A DNA stretch of 64,000 nt from assembly GCF_900129635.1 (NCBI RefSeq), contig NZ_FSRB01000002.1, positions 2,260,727 to 2,324,726 of the forward strand, read 5' to 3'. How positions within the stretch are numbered: position 1 is the first letter of the stretch; each line of letters begins with the position of its first letter. Shown here in pieces: positions 25,912-34,350 of this stretch. Both the position numbers and the translations under genes were made by a program. The notes under the pieces were generated by a model. That model was given only the letters and a program-made list of their open reading frames with translations. It was not told the DNA's origin and did not search any database. The DNA comes from Singulisphaera sp. GP187 (lineage in GTDB: Bacteria > Planctomycetota > Planctomycetia > Isosphaerales > Isosphaeraceae).

Positions 25912-26346
25912 ATGAATGCCATGGAAAAGCGACTATCGACCGTCGCGATGCGAATTGCGTTGTCCGCCGGGTTCCTCTCGGCGGTCGCGGACCGTTTTGG
26001 GCTCTGGGGACCGTTAGGAACACCCGGCGTGGCGTGGGGCGGATTCCCCGCGTTCCTGGGGTATACCAAGACGCTTCTTCCCTTTCTGCCTGACTCGCTC
26101 GTGTCGGTCGCCGGCTGGTCGGCGACCGCCGCCGAGATCGTGCTCGCCGTTGCCCTCCTCATTGGCTGTCGGGTCCGATGGTCCGCGCTTGCCAGTGGGG
26201 TTCTCCTCGTCACGTTCGCGGTTGCGATGACGACCGCACTCGGTCCCGAGCCGCCGCTCTCGTACTCGGTCTGGACCGCGGCCGCCGGCGCTTTCCTGTT
26301 GGCCGCTCAAGGCACAGCGCCGCCGGAGCCAATTTCTTCCGATTGA
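25912..26346 (+). CDS. DoxX family membrane protein
   Basis: 144 residues with four hydrophobic segments, the DoxX/DoxD topology. Features include LSAGFLSAVADRFGLWGP at the N-terminus and AATAEIVLAVALLIG-type second helix followed by SGVLLVTFAVAMT. The function of bacterial DoxX homologues is mostly unknown (some take part in thiosulfate/thiol metabolism). A start four codons later (25921) cannot be excluded. It stands alone on the plus strand facing the TauD-like gene. Confidence 0.85.
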   Translation: MNAMEKRLSTVAMRIALSAGFLSAVADRFGLWGPLGTPGVAWGGFPAFLGYTKTLLPFLPDSLVSVAGWSATAAEIVLAVALLIGCRVRWSALASGVLLVTFAVAMTTALGPEPPLSYSVWTAAAGAFLLAAQGTAPPEPISSD

Positions 26347-26415
26347 TTGAAATCACTGACGAGGCGAAATGCCCCAGCGGTGATCAGGTTTCGATGAATG
26401 CCGCTTCTTTGATTG

Positions 26416-27411
26416 CTACGTGTTAGGACAAGCAAGCGAGGCGAGGATCTTTCGGGGCCCTGAGAAGGTCCGTCGGCCGTGCATGGCCACGAGGTTGTCC
26501 ACGAGTGCCACGTCCCCTTCTTGCCATGGGATGTCGAAGGTGAGTTCATCGGCCAACTCGATAGCGACCCGCACGGCGGTTCCATCCAGCGGAGAACCAT
26601 CGCCGAAGGTGATCGATTTTGCGGGATCATTCCGGCTGTCTTTCCAACCACAGTAGGCCGCGATCAATTGATTGAAGAAGGAGCTGCGGCCGGGAGCGAG
26701 GTGGTGGACTGCGGGAAGGACGGGGGTCGTCGCGCGGAGACAGCCGTCGTCGAGCCACTCCCAATGATAGCCCAAGCTTTTGAGACGCTGTTCGGCTTCG
26801 TCGCGGGTTGCCGCGCTCAGGGTGCTCTGCCAGCTTCGGCCCATGCCAGAGTTCGGGTCGTTGGCGGTCGGCATGACGTTGGAGTACGTCAGCCCTTTCT
26901 CCAGGCAATCGCGGGCGAAGTCGGGACAACGCTCGACCAGGCGGCTCCAGAGCAGGTCGGAGCGACAGATCGGAGTCGCTCCTCCGTGCTCCGCCGGCTG
27001 CTCACAGAAGAAAAAGAGCCGACTCGGATAACGCGGGGTTTGCGCCATTTCGTGGTGCAAGAAGATCTCGACGGTCGGCGGGGCTTCATTCGCCGTGAAG
27101 ACGCGCGGCGTTCGATTGATGCGCACCGCGTTCGATAGGGAATCTTCGTACGGGAAATTCTCAAAACCAAAGGCCGCGACAAACCGGTCGAAATCCTCGG
27201 CCGTGACCAGGGGGAAGCCTCGGAAGAGGATGGCTCCGTGTCGATTCGCCTGGTGACAGAAATCCTCACGGTTCGACGCGATCCAGGCTTCGACGGCCGC
27301 AAAGTCAAAGTCCGGCATGCGAGATTCCCAGACCAATGGGAATGGCTCGCCGTCATGCCACTGCTGACCCGGCACGGCCAGTGGAAACACTTGCACTTGG
27401 GGATCATTCAT
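26416..27411 (-). CDS. TauD/TfdA family Fe(II)/2-oxoglutarate dioxygenase
   Basis: 331 residues. Metal-binding motif HHEM (HxE form of HxD) within EIFLHHEMAQTP, distal His in NLVAMHGRRTFSGPRKI, and the 2-oxoglutarate-binding Arg downstream in the same segment. The N-terminus contains GAILFRGFPLVTAEDFDRFV, typical of the SyrP-like TauD branch. These enzymes hydroxylate amino acids or small acids at the expense of 2-oxoglutarate. The substrate is not evident; partnership with the PhnZ-like enzyme at 22417 as an aminoethylphosphonate hydroxylase is possible but speculative, because known PhnY proteins belong to another branch. In operon with the aldo/keto reductase 21 bases upstream. Confidence 0.88.
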   Translation of the reverse strand: MNDPQVQVFPLAVPGQQWHDGEPFPLVWESRMPDFDFAAVEAWIASNREDFCHQANRHGAILFRGFPLVTAEDFDRFVAAFGFENFPYEDSLSNAVRINRTPRVFTANEAPPTVEIFLHHEMAQTPRYPSRLFFFCEQPAEHGGATPICRSDLLWSRLVERCPDFARDCLEKGLTYSNVMPTANDPNSGMGRSWQSTLSAATRDEAEQRLKSLGYHWEWLDDGCLRATTPVLPAVHHLAPGRSSFFNQLIAAYCGWKDSRNDPAKSITFGDGSPLDGTAVRVAIELADELTFDIPWQEGDVALVDNLVAMHGRRTFSGPRKILASLACPNT

Positions 27412-27432
27412 GATCGAAACCCTGGAATGTGC

Positions 27433-28413
27433 TTATTCATAAATCGGGCAAAATGTGTGGAACGCCGCTTCGCAGAAGACCCCCGGGTCGTTGAATCGGC
27501 GGTTGCGATTCAGGGCGGAGATCGAGCGCATCTCGTCGTCCGTCAGCGCAAAGTCAAAGATCGATCGATTTTCGACCATTCGCTCCGGCTTTGACGTTTT
27601 GGGGACAATGGCCGTTCCACGTTGCACACCCCAGCGCAAGACCACCTGCGCGGGGGTCTTGCCGTGCCGCTGGGCCACGTCGCGCACCACCTGTTGCTCC
27701 ATCACCGATTCATCAAGGGTCGCCGCCCCCAGCGGGACGTAGGAGGGCGCACCGAGCGGGGAGAAGCCGGTCACCGCGATTCCCTCCTCACGACAGAAAC
27801 GCAGGAGTTTTTCCTGGGTGAGGTAGGGGTGAAGCTCGACTTGCAGGACCGCGGGCCGGATCTTGGCGTACGAAAGCAAGTCACGAAGCAAGGCGGTGTT
27901 GTAGTTGCAGATGCCGATATTTCGTACAAGTCCGGCTTGCACGAGGTCTTCCATCGCCGCCCAGACCTCATGGTGCGGAACCTTGGCGAGTTTCATACCG
28001 CGCTCCGGGTGCGCGGGGTCCGTGATCCATCCCGGCGGATAGTTCCGGTCGAACGGGACGTATTCCATCGCGATCGGAAAATGAATCATGTACAGATCAA
28101 GCACGTCAAGGCCGAGGTCACGAAGACTTCGTTCCGCCGCGAGGCGGACGTGCTCCTTGGCGTGGTACGTGTTCCAGAGCTTCGAGGTGACCCAGAGCTC
28201 CTCGCGACGACAGGACCCCTCGGCGAGGGCCTCGCGAATACCATTGCCGACCTCCGCTTCGTTCCCGTAATCGCAGGCGCTATCGAGATGGCGATAGCCA
28301 TGGCGAAGCGCTTCGCGGACTGATTGGGAAGCGTCGGCACGCTCGATCTTCCAGAGGCCGAGACCGATCAGCGGCATTGCGTCGCCCGAGTTGAGCGTCG
28401 TCGTCGAAAGCAT
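27433..28413 (-). CDS. aldo/keto reductase (aldose-reductase type)
   Basis: 326 residues, a single (beta/alpha)8 barrel. Catalytic tetrad positions: Asp and Tyr in LDSACDYGNE, Lys in WVTSKLWN, His in YMIHFP. The NADP-binding end carries IVPKTSKPERMVEN. The loop after the His (EYVPFDRNYPPGWITDP) and overall length resemble xylose reductase-like and eukaryote-type aldose reductases more than typical bacterial DkgA. It reduces an aldehyde or keto sugar with NADPH. Start at 28413 with GGAG about 9 bases upstream. Confidence 0.92.
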   Translation of the reverse strand: MLSTTTLNSGDAMPLIGLGLWKIERADASQSVREALRHGYRHLDSACDYGNEAEVGNGIREALAEGSCRREELWVTSKLWNTYHAKEHVRLAAERSLRDLGLDVLDLYMIHFPIAMEYVPFDRNYPPGWITDPAHPERGMKLAKVPHHEVWAAMEDLVQAGLVRNIGICNYNTALLRDLLSYAKIRPAVLQVELHPYLTQEKLLRFCREEGIAVTGFSPLGAPSYVPLGAATLDESVMEQQVVRDVAQRHGKTPAQVVLRWGVQRGTAIVPKTSKPERMVENRSIFDFALTDDEMRSISALNRNRRFNDPGVFCEAAFHTFCPIYE

Positions 28414-28495
28414 TCATGAGTCTCCAGAGAGCGAGCGAACTTGAAAGAGCAAGGAGCGCGGGTAGTGGCCGGGCCGACACGGACGAATCGACGTC

Positions 28496-28960
28496 TCAGT
28501 CTTGCGAAACGGCAAAAAATTCAAGGGTTTTCATGAGCCACTTATCTCCCTCTTTGATTCTCACCTGGACGAACGGGAATTTTCCCGTTGCGGCGACGTT
28601 CGGCTGAAAAACCCCTTCGATGATCAGGATGTCGGAAGCCACGAATCGCGCGTGCTCGACGGTGTTCTTGGACGTCGTTTTATTGTTCGGGTCCTTAAAC
28701 AGGTCGCGATAGACGCCTTCGATTTCGGCACGTCCGTTCTTCGTCCCCTCCTCCACCTCTCCGGAATCCTTCTTCGAGTACCAGTGAATCTTGGCATCTT
28801 CCGTGTACGTCGCCGCCATGGCGGGCGCATCCTTGGTGTCGTACAGGGCTGACCCCTTATCCACGATCTCCTGCGCCAGTTTCTTGGCGTCCGATTCCTG
28901 GGTCCAGGCCGTCGTCGTCGGCAAAACCAGTGCGAGAGTGACCAGGACCGTGCGCATCAT
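28496..28960 (-). CDS. secreted SnoaL/NTF2-like protein (DUF4440 type)
   Basis: 154 residues with an N-terminal Sec signal peptide (MMRTVLVTLALVLPTTTAWTQ). The rest fits a cone-shaped NTF2-like domain: DTKDAPAMAATYTEDAKIHW, GRAEIEGVYRDLF, DILIIEGVFQP, WLMKTLEFFAV. Proteins of this kind are often annotated SgcJ/EcaC family or DUF4440; their function in the periplasm is unknown. It may be transcribed with the aldo/keto reductase, 82 bases downstream. Confidence 0.85.
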   Translation of the reverse strand: MMRTVLVTLALVLPTTTAWTQESDAKKLAQEIVDKGSALYDTKDAPAMAATYTEDAKIHWYSKKDSGEVEEGTKNGRAEIEGVYRDLFKDPNNKTTSKNTVEHARFVASDILIIEGVFQPNVAATGKFPFVQVRIKEGDKWLMKTLEFFAVSQD

Positions 28961-29628
28961 GGGTGGAGCTCCGATCGATGAGGGGTCTCAGTACGTCTCG
29001 TATGACGAGGAATTGTCCACTCCTCGAAGCGAACGAGAATGGGGTGGCTTACGCATCGTCTGATTCGACTCGAAGGCGAATTTTCAGCCCTTCGCCGTTG
29101 CGAACGAGCCGACCGACCTGTCGCCTCGACCCGCTTTGCATGGTATCGAGCGGACCACACGAATGCCAGAAAACTTAGCCCTTGGGGAAGTTCCTGCCAG
29201 GATCGAGGGGGAGGAGTCGCGAGACCACTGGTCGGTGCGCGCTCCCGCAAGTTCGCCCGATCATAAAAAAGCGTAGAGTCCCCAGGCACCCTTAATGAGT
29301 GGTAGGCTTGAGTTTCATCGGGAAGCGGATGGCAATCGCTGCCGCGCGATTGATAAAAATGGGGAAGAACCCGCAGATTCAGTACAACCCGTATCCAGAA
29401 GAGTTTGTGTTGGCCCGTTTCTTTGCTTGGCAGTTGCCGAGACCCGGTAAATCGCCAGGCTGAAGCCGGCGCTTCGGCCGTGGATTGGGCCTGACCCACC
29501 CGATTCTCGAAATCATGGCTTGGGTGGGCCGTGCCTACCGGGTCCGTTGGGATGCCACGCTGGTTCGGGTTGGGTCGGAATTTGCAAATGGCCGGAAGCG
29601 GCGCGAAGTGGGGAGCGAGATCAGCCAC
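28961..29628. other. divergent spacer with a degenerate dispersed repeat
   Basis: 668 bases between divergent genes. At 29522-29539 is GGGTGGGCCGTGCCTACC, a one-mismatch version of the dispersed palindrome seen at 4279, facing ACCCACCC at about 29498. The remainder presumably holds the promoters; frames crossing it have no family-like content. Confidence 0.55.
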
Positions 29629-31365
29629 ATGTCTTCACTCGATTTTCCCGAGTCCTCGGGATCGTTGGCCTCTGAGCCGCCCGCGCCGCTGACGCGTTGG
29701 CAGAAGTTTCGCCTCGTCGTCAGGGTGGTCGAGTTGCGGCTTCGGTTCATCGCGTTGATGGCGATCACCGGGCTCGTGTTCGCCTACTGGGACACGATCT
29801 GGAATCAGTACGACAAGTGGACGCGTCCCTCGGAAGAGCGGCGCGTGGTGACGTCGACGATGGAGTTCTTCTGTCCGATGCACCCGCACGTCGTCCGCGA
29901 CGACACGGGGAGTTGTCCGATCTGTGGCATGCCGCTCTCGATGCGCAAGAAGGAGGAGAGGGCGACACTCGCCGAGGGAGTGACTGCTCGGATCGAGCTG
30001 GCCCCGTTCCGGATCAGGCAGGCGGGGATTCAGACGGTGGAGGTGGGTTATTCGCCGATGACCGAGACTCTGACAACGGTCGGCACGGTGGAATACGACG
30101 AGCGCAAGCGCGCCCAGGTTGCGTCCCAATTCAAAGGGTTGGCGCGGGTCGAAACACTCGCGGTGAACTTCACGGGAGTGGCCGTCAAGGCGGGCGACAA
30201 ATTGGGCGAGCTCTCCAGTCCCGAGCTGTTCCAGGCGAGTCAGGAACTCTTGCTGGCTAAACGGTCGAGTCGCGAGACGCCCCGTACTCCGCCTGGCTCG
30301 GGTCGCGCGGTCGCGGCGGACGGAGTCGAACCGGTGCGATTGGCCGAAGCGAAGCTCAAGCTTTGGGGGTTGACCCAGGCCCAGAGCGACGAGATCATCG
30401 CCCGGGGCAAGGCGGTCGACCGATTGCCGATCATTGCCCCGATCGCTGGGGTCGTGGTCCAGAAGAACGTCGTTCAAGGGCAGTACGTCGCGGAGGGACA
30501 GGCGATGTTTGAGCTTGCCGACCTCTCGACCGTCTGGGTCAAGGCGCAAGTCTATGAGGATCAGGTCGGCCTGGTCTGCGTCGGGCAATCGGTCGAGGCG
30601 ACGGTGCGCTCCGATCCGGGCCGGCGGTTCGAGGGCCAGGTGGCGTTTGTTCAGCCGCGGGTCGAACCGACGACCCGCACGATCGAGGTCCGCTATGACC
30701 TCGACAACCAGGACCGAGGCCTCCGGCCCGGCATGTTCGCCACGGTCACGCTCAAGACCTTGATGGCGGAGACGCCGTTGTTTCGCGAACGGAGTGGTCA
30801 GGTCCGCCAGGTTGCGGGCAACTCCGCGCCGCAGACGGAGTGTCCGGTAACGCATGCGAAGCTCGGTTCGATGGGCGATCCGATCGCCGTCGAGCTGGAC
30901 GGGCGGCGTGTCTGGGTCTGCTGCCGCGCCTGCACTTCGAAAGTGAAGGGGGAGCCGGCCAAATACCTGGCCCGACTCGCCCCTCCGCCTGTGCAGGAAG
31001 TCCTCAGCATCCCGGACTCGGCAGTCATCGACACCGGGACCGCCCAGGTGGTTTATGTCGAGACGACTCCGGGAGTGTTCGAAGGGCGGAGGGTGGTGCT
31101 CGGACCGCGATCGGGCGACCGGATCTCGGTACTCGACGGGCTTCACCCCGGCGAGAAGGTCGCCACGGCCGGCGCGTTCTTGATCGACGCCGAGAGCCGA
31201 CTCAATCCGGCGACCCGCGGACATTCCCGAAGCGAACCCGGCACCCTGTTGGTACCGGCCGCGTCGGTTCCCCTGCCCAGCCCCAATGGGGCAAAGCCTT
31301 TGCCTTCGGCACGACCGGCCGAGAGCTCGATCCTCCGTTCGGCACCCACGATGAATCTGCCCTAA
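29629..31365 (+). CDS. HlyD/CusB-like efflux adaptor with two heavy-metal-binding motifs
   Basis: 578 residues from the ATG at 29629. One membrane segment (about 40-56). A heavy-metal-binding domain at 80-104 (FFCPMHPHVVRDDTGSCPIC, then GMPL) of the kind found in CusB-type adaptors. The barrel-sandwich/hairpin region follows (GTVEYDERKRAQVASQFKG, APIAGVVVQKNVVQGQYVAEG) with a beta-barrel (GLRPGMFATVTL). Unusually, a YHS/TRASH-like segment is inserted near residues 403-445 (ECPVTHAKLGS ... VWVCCRACTSKVKG). The family links an inner-membrane RND pump to an outer-membrane channel and passes Cu/Ag-type ions. No CusA or CusC gene is adjacent. Confidence 0.88.
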   Translation: MSSLDFPESSGSLASEPPAPLTRWQKFRLVVRVVELRLRFIALMAITGLVFAYWDTIWNQYDKWTRPSEERRVVTSTMEFFCPMHPHVVRDDTGSCPICGMPLSMRKKEERATLAEGVTARIELAPFRIRQAGIQTVEVGYSPMTETLTTVGTVEYDERKRAQVASQFKGLARVETLAVNFTGVAVKAGDKLGELSSPELFQASQELLLAKRSSRETPRTPPGSGRAVAADGVEPVRLAEAKLKLWGLTQAQSDEIIARGKAVDRLPIIAPIAGVVVQKNVVQGQYVAEGQAMFELADLSTVWVKAQVYEDQVGLVCVGQSVEATVRSDPGRRFEGQVAFVQPRVEPTTRTIEVRYDLDNQDRGLRPGMFATVTLKTLMAETPLFRERSGQVRQVAGNSAPQTECPVTHAKLGSMGDPIAVELDGRRVWVCCRACTSKVKGEPAKYLARLAPPPVQEVLSIPDSAVIDTGTAQVVYVETTPGVFEGRRVVLGPRSGDRISVLDGLHPGEKVATAGAFLIDAESRLNPATRGHSRSEPGTLLVPAASVPLPSPNGAKPLPSARPAESSILRSAPTMNLP

Positions 31366-31704
31366 TCGAGCCGCTCGCGGAACGACACAATGATTCTTTT
31401 GAGGTCCATCAATGTTGAAATTCGCGCGCGTCCGGCTGAAGCGTGCCGATTGAGGGCGGTTCTGGTCGTGAGGGGCTTGCTTCACGAGCGGCGTCGCCCT
31501 GGACGACTTCTTGTAGGGCTCAACTTTGCGGGTTGGGTCGGACCGGCGTGGGCGTTCTGTTTCGCGGCCGCAAACTTGATACAATAGGCCGTCGTGTCAC
31601 TACCAGGCGATCCGCGAGAAATGCGTGCGAGATGCCGATCACTTTGAAAAGGAAGCGCGCAACCTCGCGGTGAAGTCGCCGCATTCCTAATTCAAGGGCG
31701 AACC
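31366..31704. other. gene-free spacer
   Basis: 339 bases between plus-strand genes. No gene, repeat or clear terminator hairpin is recognised; it ends with the ribosome binding site (AAGGGCG) of the next gene. Confidence 0.5.
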
Positions 31705-32514
31705 ATGACGCCTTACTACGAGGGTACTTCCGAAGCCGAGCACCTAATTCGAGGCACCCCGGAATTGGTCGAGGCCTGGCTCAAGAAGGCAAAGCAGGAT
31801 CGCAGTCGATTTGCGACCCGGCTCTTCCAGCCTCAGAAGAAGGAATTTCTCGACGGCTTCATCAATGGCCTTGAACGACATCTTGAACAGCTTGCAGCAC
31901 GCAAGGCTTCAGGATCTGATCGGCCCGATTCGGCCGCGATCGCTTCGGCCTCGATTCCCGATGCGTCCCCGCTCTTGCCCGCGCTTGGCCCTGAACCGGT
32001 GGAAATTCGCGACCTGACGGAGCGGACTGCCCCCGTCGTGGCCGTGGATTCTCCGCCGATTCCCGACGAGCCGGCCGCGGAATCCGAGCGACTGGCCCAA
32101 GCGGTGGAAGCGTTGCCGGCGCTGGTCCATGACGAGCCGGCAAGCGTTGAACTGGAGGCGACCGTCGGTCAGGTTGAGACCGGTTCCGAGTCGACGGGGT
32201 ACGTGCCGGATAACGAAACGGAAATGGCGATGGGCGTCATGAGGGTTTCGGGATGGGCCATTGAAGCGGAACGCGATCGCAGTGAATTGAGCGAGCAGGT
32301 CGACACCGCGTCGAACCAAATCAGCGACGCGCCGACGCAAACCGGCGGGACGGTGCCTTCCGTGGAGTGGAGCCGCGTTTTCGAGCAAGCTCGGGGGGTC
32401 GGTATGGTCGACTTGTCGGCTTATGACTTCATTGATGGGCTCGGCGAACTTCGCGAGTTGATCGACCGCTGGCAGTATCTTCATCAAGACCCTTCGGCGA
32501 TCGACAATTCTTGA
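31705..32514 (+). CDS. hypothetical acidic protein, about 269 residues
   Basis: No family recognised. An ordered-looking N-terminus (about 1-70: LIRGTPELVEAWLKKAKQDR, RFATRLFQPQKKEFLDGFIN) is followed by a long low-complexity Ala/Pro/Glu region (about 75-220). A short helical C-terminus ends the protein (YDFIDGLGELRELIDRWQYL). No signal peptide or membrane segment, so it is cytoplasmic. The layout, two helical ends joined by an acidic linker, suggests a scaffold or partner-binding protein. Codon use matches that of its neighbours. Confidence 0.7.
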   Translation: MTPYYEGTSEAEHLIRGTPELVEAWLKKAKQDRSRFATRLFQPQKKEFLDGFINGLERHLEQLAARKASGSDRPDSAAIASASIPDASPLLPALGPEPVEIRDLTERTAPVVAVDSPPIPDEPAAESERLAQAVEALPALVHDEPASVELEATVGQVETGSESTGYVPDNETEMAMGVMRVSGWAIEAERDRSELSEQVDTASNQISDAPTQTGGTVPSVEWSRVFEQARGVGMVDLSAYDFIDGLGELRELIDRWQYLHQDPSAIDNS

Positions 32515-32666
32515 TTTCTTTTCGTTCCGTTGCGAGTCCCAGCGCGAGGTCAGTCTGGACAGCTTGGCGAGACACTCGCTTGAATCGGAGGGAAATGGCT
32601 GATAACGTGGCTATTGTTTAGCAAATGTTGTCCGCTGGTTCCTCTCCAATGAGTTGCGAGGCGTCC

Positions 32667-34079
32667 ATGCTCCGCTTGCTGGGCCCTGGTGTCCGTCTGT
32701 GTGATGGCTGGAGCCGCCGAGAGATCCTCCGGATCGGTGGTCTGGGGATTCTTGGCTCGGGTCTGAGCCTTGCGGACTTGGCCGGTGCCGAGGTTCCCTC
32801 GACGGTTCCCGGGTTGGTTGACTCCTCGTTCGGCCGGGCGAAGTCGTGCATTCTCCTCTTCCTGATGGGAGGGCCTCCCCAGCACTCGACCTGGGACCCC
32901 AAACCGGATGCACCGGCCGAGGTCCGAGGTGAATTCGGTCCGATCGCCACGAACGTTCCGGGGCTCTCCCTCAGCGAGCTGATGCCACGGATGGCCAGGG
33001 TGGCCGACAAGCTCTGCATCCTCCGCGCGGTCTCCACCCGGGACAATGCCCACTCTTCCAGCGGCTATTACATGCTCACGGGTCGGCCTCATCAGCCGAT
33101 GAATTTCGAGAACGCCAACCCAGGGCCTCCGAACGACGCGCCCAGCCTCGGCGCGATGCTCGGCCGGCTCCGGTCGGATCGAGGCGACCTCCCTCCGACG
33201 ATCACCCTGCCTGGCCGGATCGTCAATACCGACGGGAGCGTCTGGCCAGGGCAGGACGCGGGGTTCTTGGGGCGTGCTCAGGACCCTTGGCTCTTGAATG
33301 CGCGACTGAGCTCCGCCGGGTATCGGATCCAAGAAATCGACCTGCCCGCCGATCTCGATCTGGAGCGGCTGGGGCGTCGCAAGGAGCTCTTCGACCGGTT
33401 GCAACATCGGTTCGATGCGCTGGCGGAGGATCCGGTCGCCAAGCGGTTGGACGAACGGTCGATCCGGGCCTTCGACCTGCTCCACTCTCCGCGCGCCCGT
33501 CAGGCGTTTCGACTCGACCTCGAGCCGGAGTCGAACCACGAGCAGTATGGCAAGACGCCGTTTGGTCAAGGAGTCCTACTCGCTCGGAGACTCGTCGAGC
33601 GGGGAGTCCGGCTGGTTCAGGTCAACTGGTACCGGGGACCGGACGAACCCCCCGCGAACCCTTGTTGGGATAGCCACTCGAACGAAGCTGCCCGACTGAG
33701 AGATGTGCTGGTACCTCCCACGGATCGGGCCCTGGGCGCGCTCTTGACCGATCTGGAAGGTCGAGGTTTGCTCGACGAAACCCTGGTCGTTTGCATGGCG
33801 GAGTTCGGTCGAAGCCCAAGGCTGGACGGCAACGGTGGTCGAGGTCACTGGGGTTCGGTCTTCTCGGTGGCGCTGGCGGGGGGCGGCGTGCGCGGCGGCC
33901 AGGTGTTCGGATCGTCCGACCGCCTCGGCGCCTATCCTCGCGAGGGGAAAGTCGGTCCCGAAGATTTGGCCGCGACCATCCTCCACTGCCTGGGACACAC
34001 GCCGCAAACGGAGTTCCGCGATACCCTCGGACGGCCCTACCCGCTGAGCCGAGGCGAGGTGATTCGCGACATCCTCTAG
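32667..34079 (+). CDS. DUF1501 domain-containing Tat-exported protein (unpaired)
   Basis: 470 residues from the ATG at 32667, chosen for GAGGCGTCC just upstream and because it places the twin-arginine motif (WSRREILRIGGLGILGSG) at residue 20; ATGs at 32625 and 32649 are alternatives. DUF1501 landmarks: AKSCILLFLMGGPPQHSTWDPKP, ARRLVERGVRLVQVNWYRG, MAEFGRSPRLDGNGGRGHWG. It belongs to a different branch from those at 2777 and 10252: the metal-site segment reads GRGHWG instead of GRDHHN. It has no PSD1 gene beside it. Confidence 0.92.
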   Translation: MLRLLGPGVRLCDGWSRREILRIGGLGILGSGLSLADLAGAEVPSTVPGLVDSSFGRAKSCILLFLMGGPPQHSTWDPKPDAPAEVRGEFGPIATNVPGLSLSELMPRMARVADKLCILRAVSTRDNAHSSSGYYMLTGRPHQPMNFENANPGPPNDAPSLGAMLGRLRSDRGDLPPTITLPGRIVNTDGSVWPGQDAGFLGRAQDPWLLNARLSSAGYRIQEIDLPADLDLERLGRRKELFDRLQHRFDALAEDPVAKRLDERSIRAFDLLHSPRARQAFRLDLEPESNHEQYGKTPFGQGVLLARRLVERGVRLVQVNWYRGPDEPPANPCWDSHSNEAARLRDVLVPPTDRALGALLTDLEGRGLLDETLVVCMAEFGRSPRLDGNGGRGHWGSVFSVALAGGGVRGGQVFGSSDRLGAYPREGKVGPEDLAATILHCLGHTPQTEFRDTLGRPYPLSRGEVIRDIL

Positions 34080-34350
34080 AGGAAAGAGGTCCCTCCGAGC
34101 GTGCTCGTAGCGAGCGGGTCGGTGACCCCCGATGCGATCGTATCCTGAATCGGGGAGTCGACTTCGAGCAATCCTCGGAGCGAGTTGGAAAACAGGAGGA
34201 AACCCGAAGGGCAAGGATCGAGGGTTTGCCGCCTACTTCCTCTATCGGAGCAGGTCACACTCCGAGATCCGGGGGCCGGCGCGTCGATGTTGATGCCAGG
34301 TGGAGCCGGCTCTCCGCGCAATCAAGAATTCACCAAAAGGAAATTCTTCG

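Noticed and set aside
29635..31584. 649-codon minus-strand frame opposite the metal adaptor
   Set aside because: Arg/Asp/Leu-rich shadow without motifs; the plus strand encodes an unmistakable adaptor.
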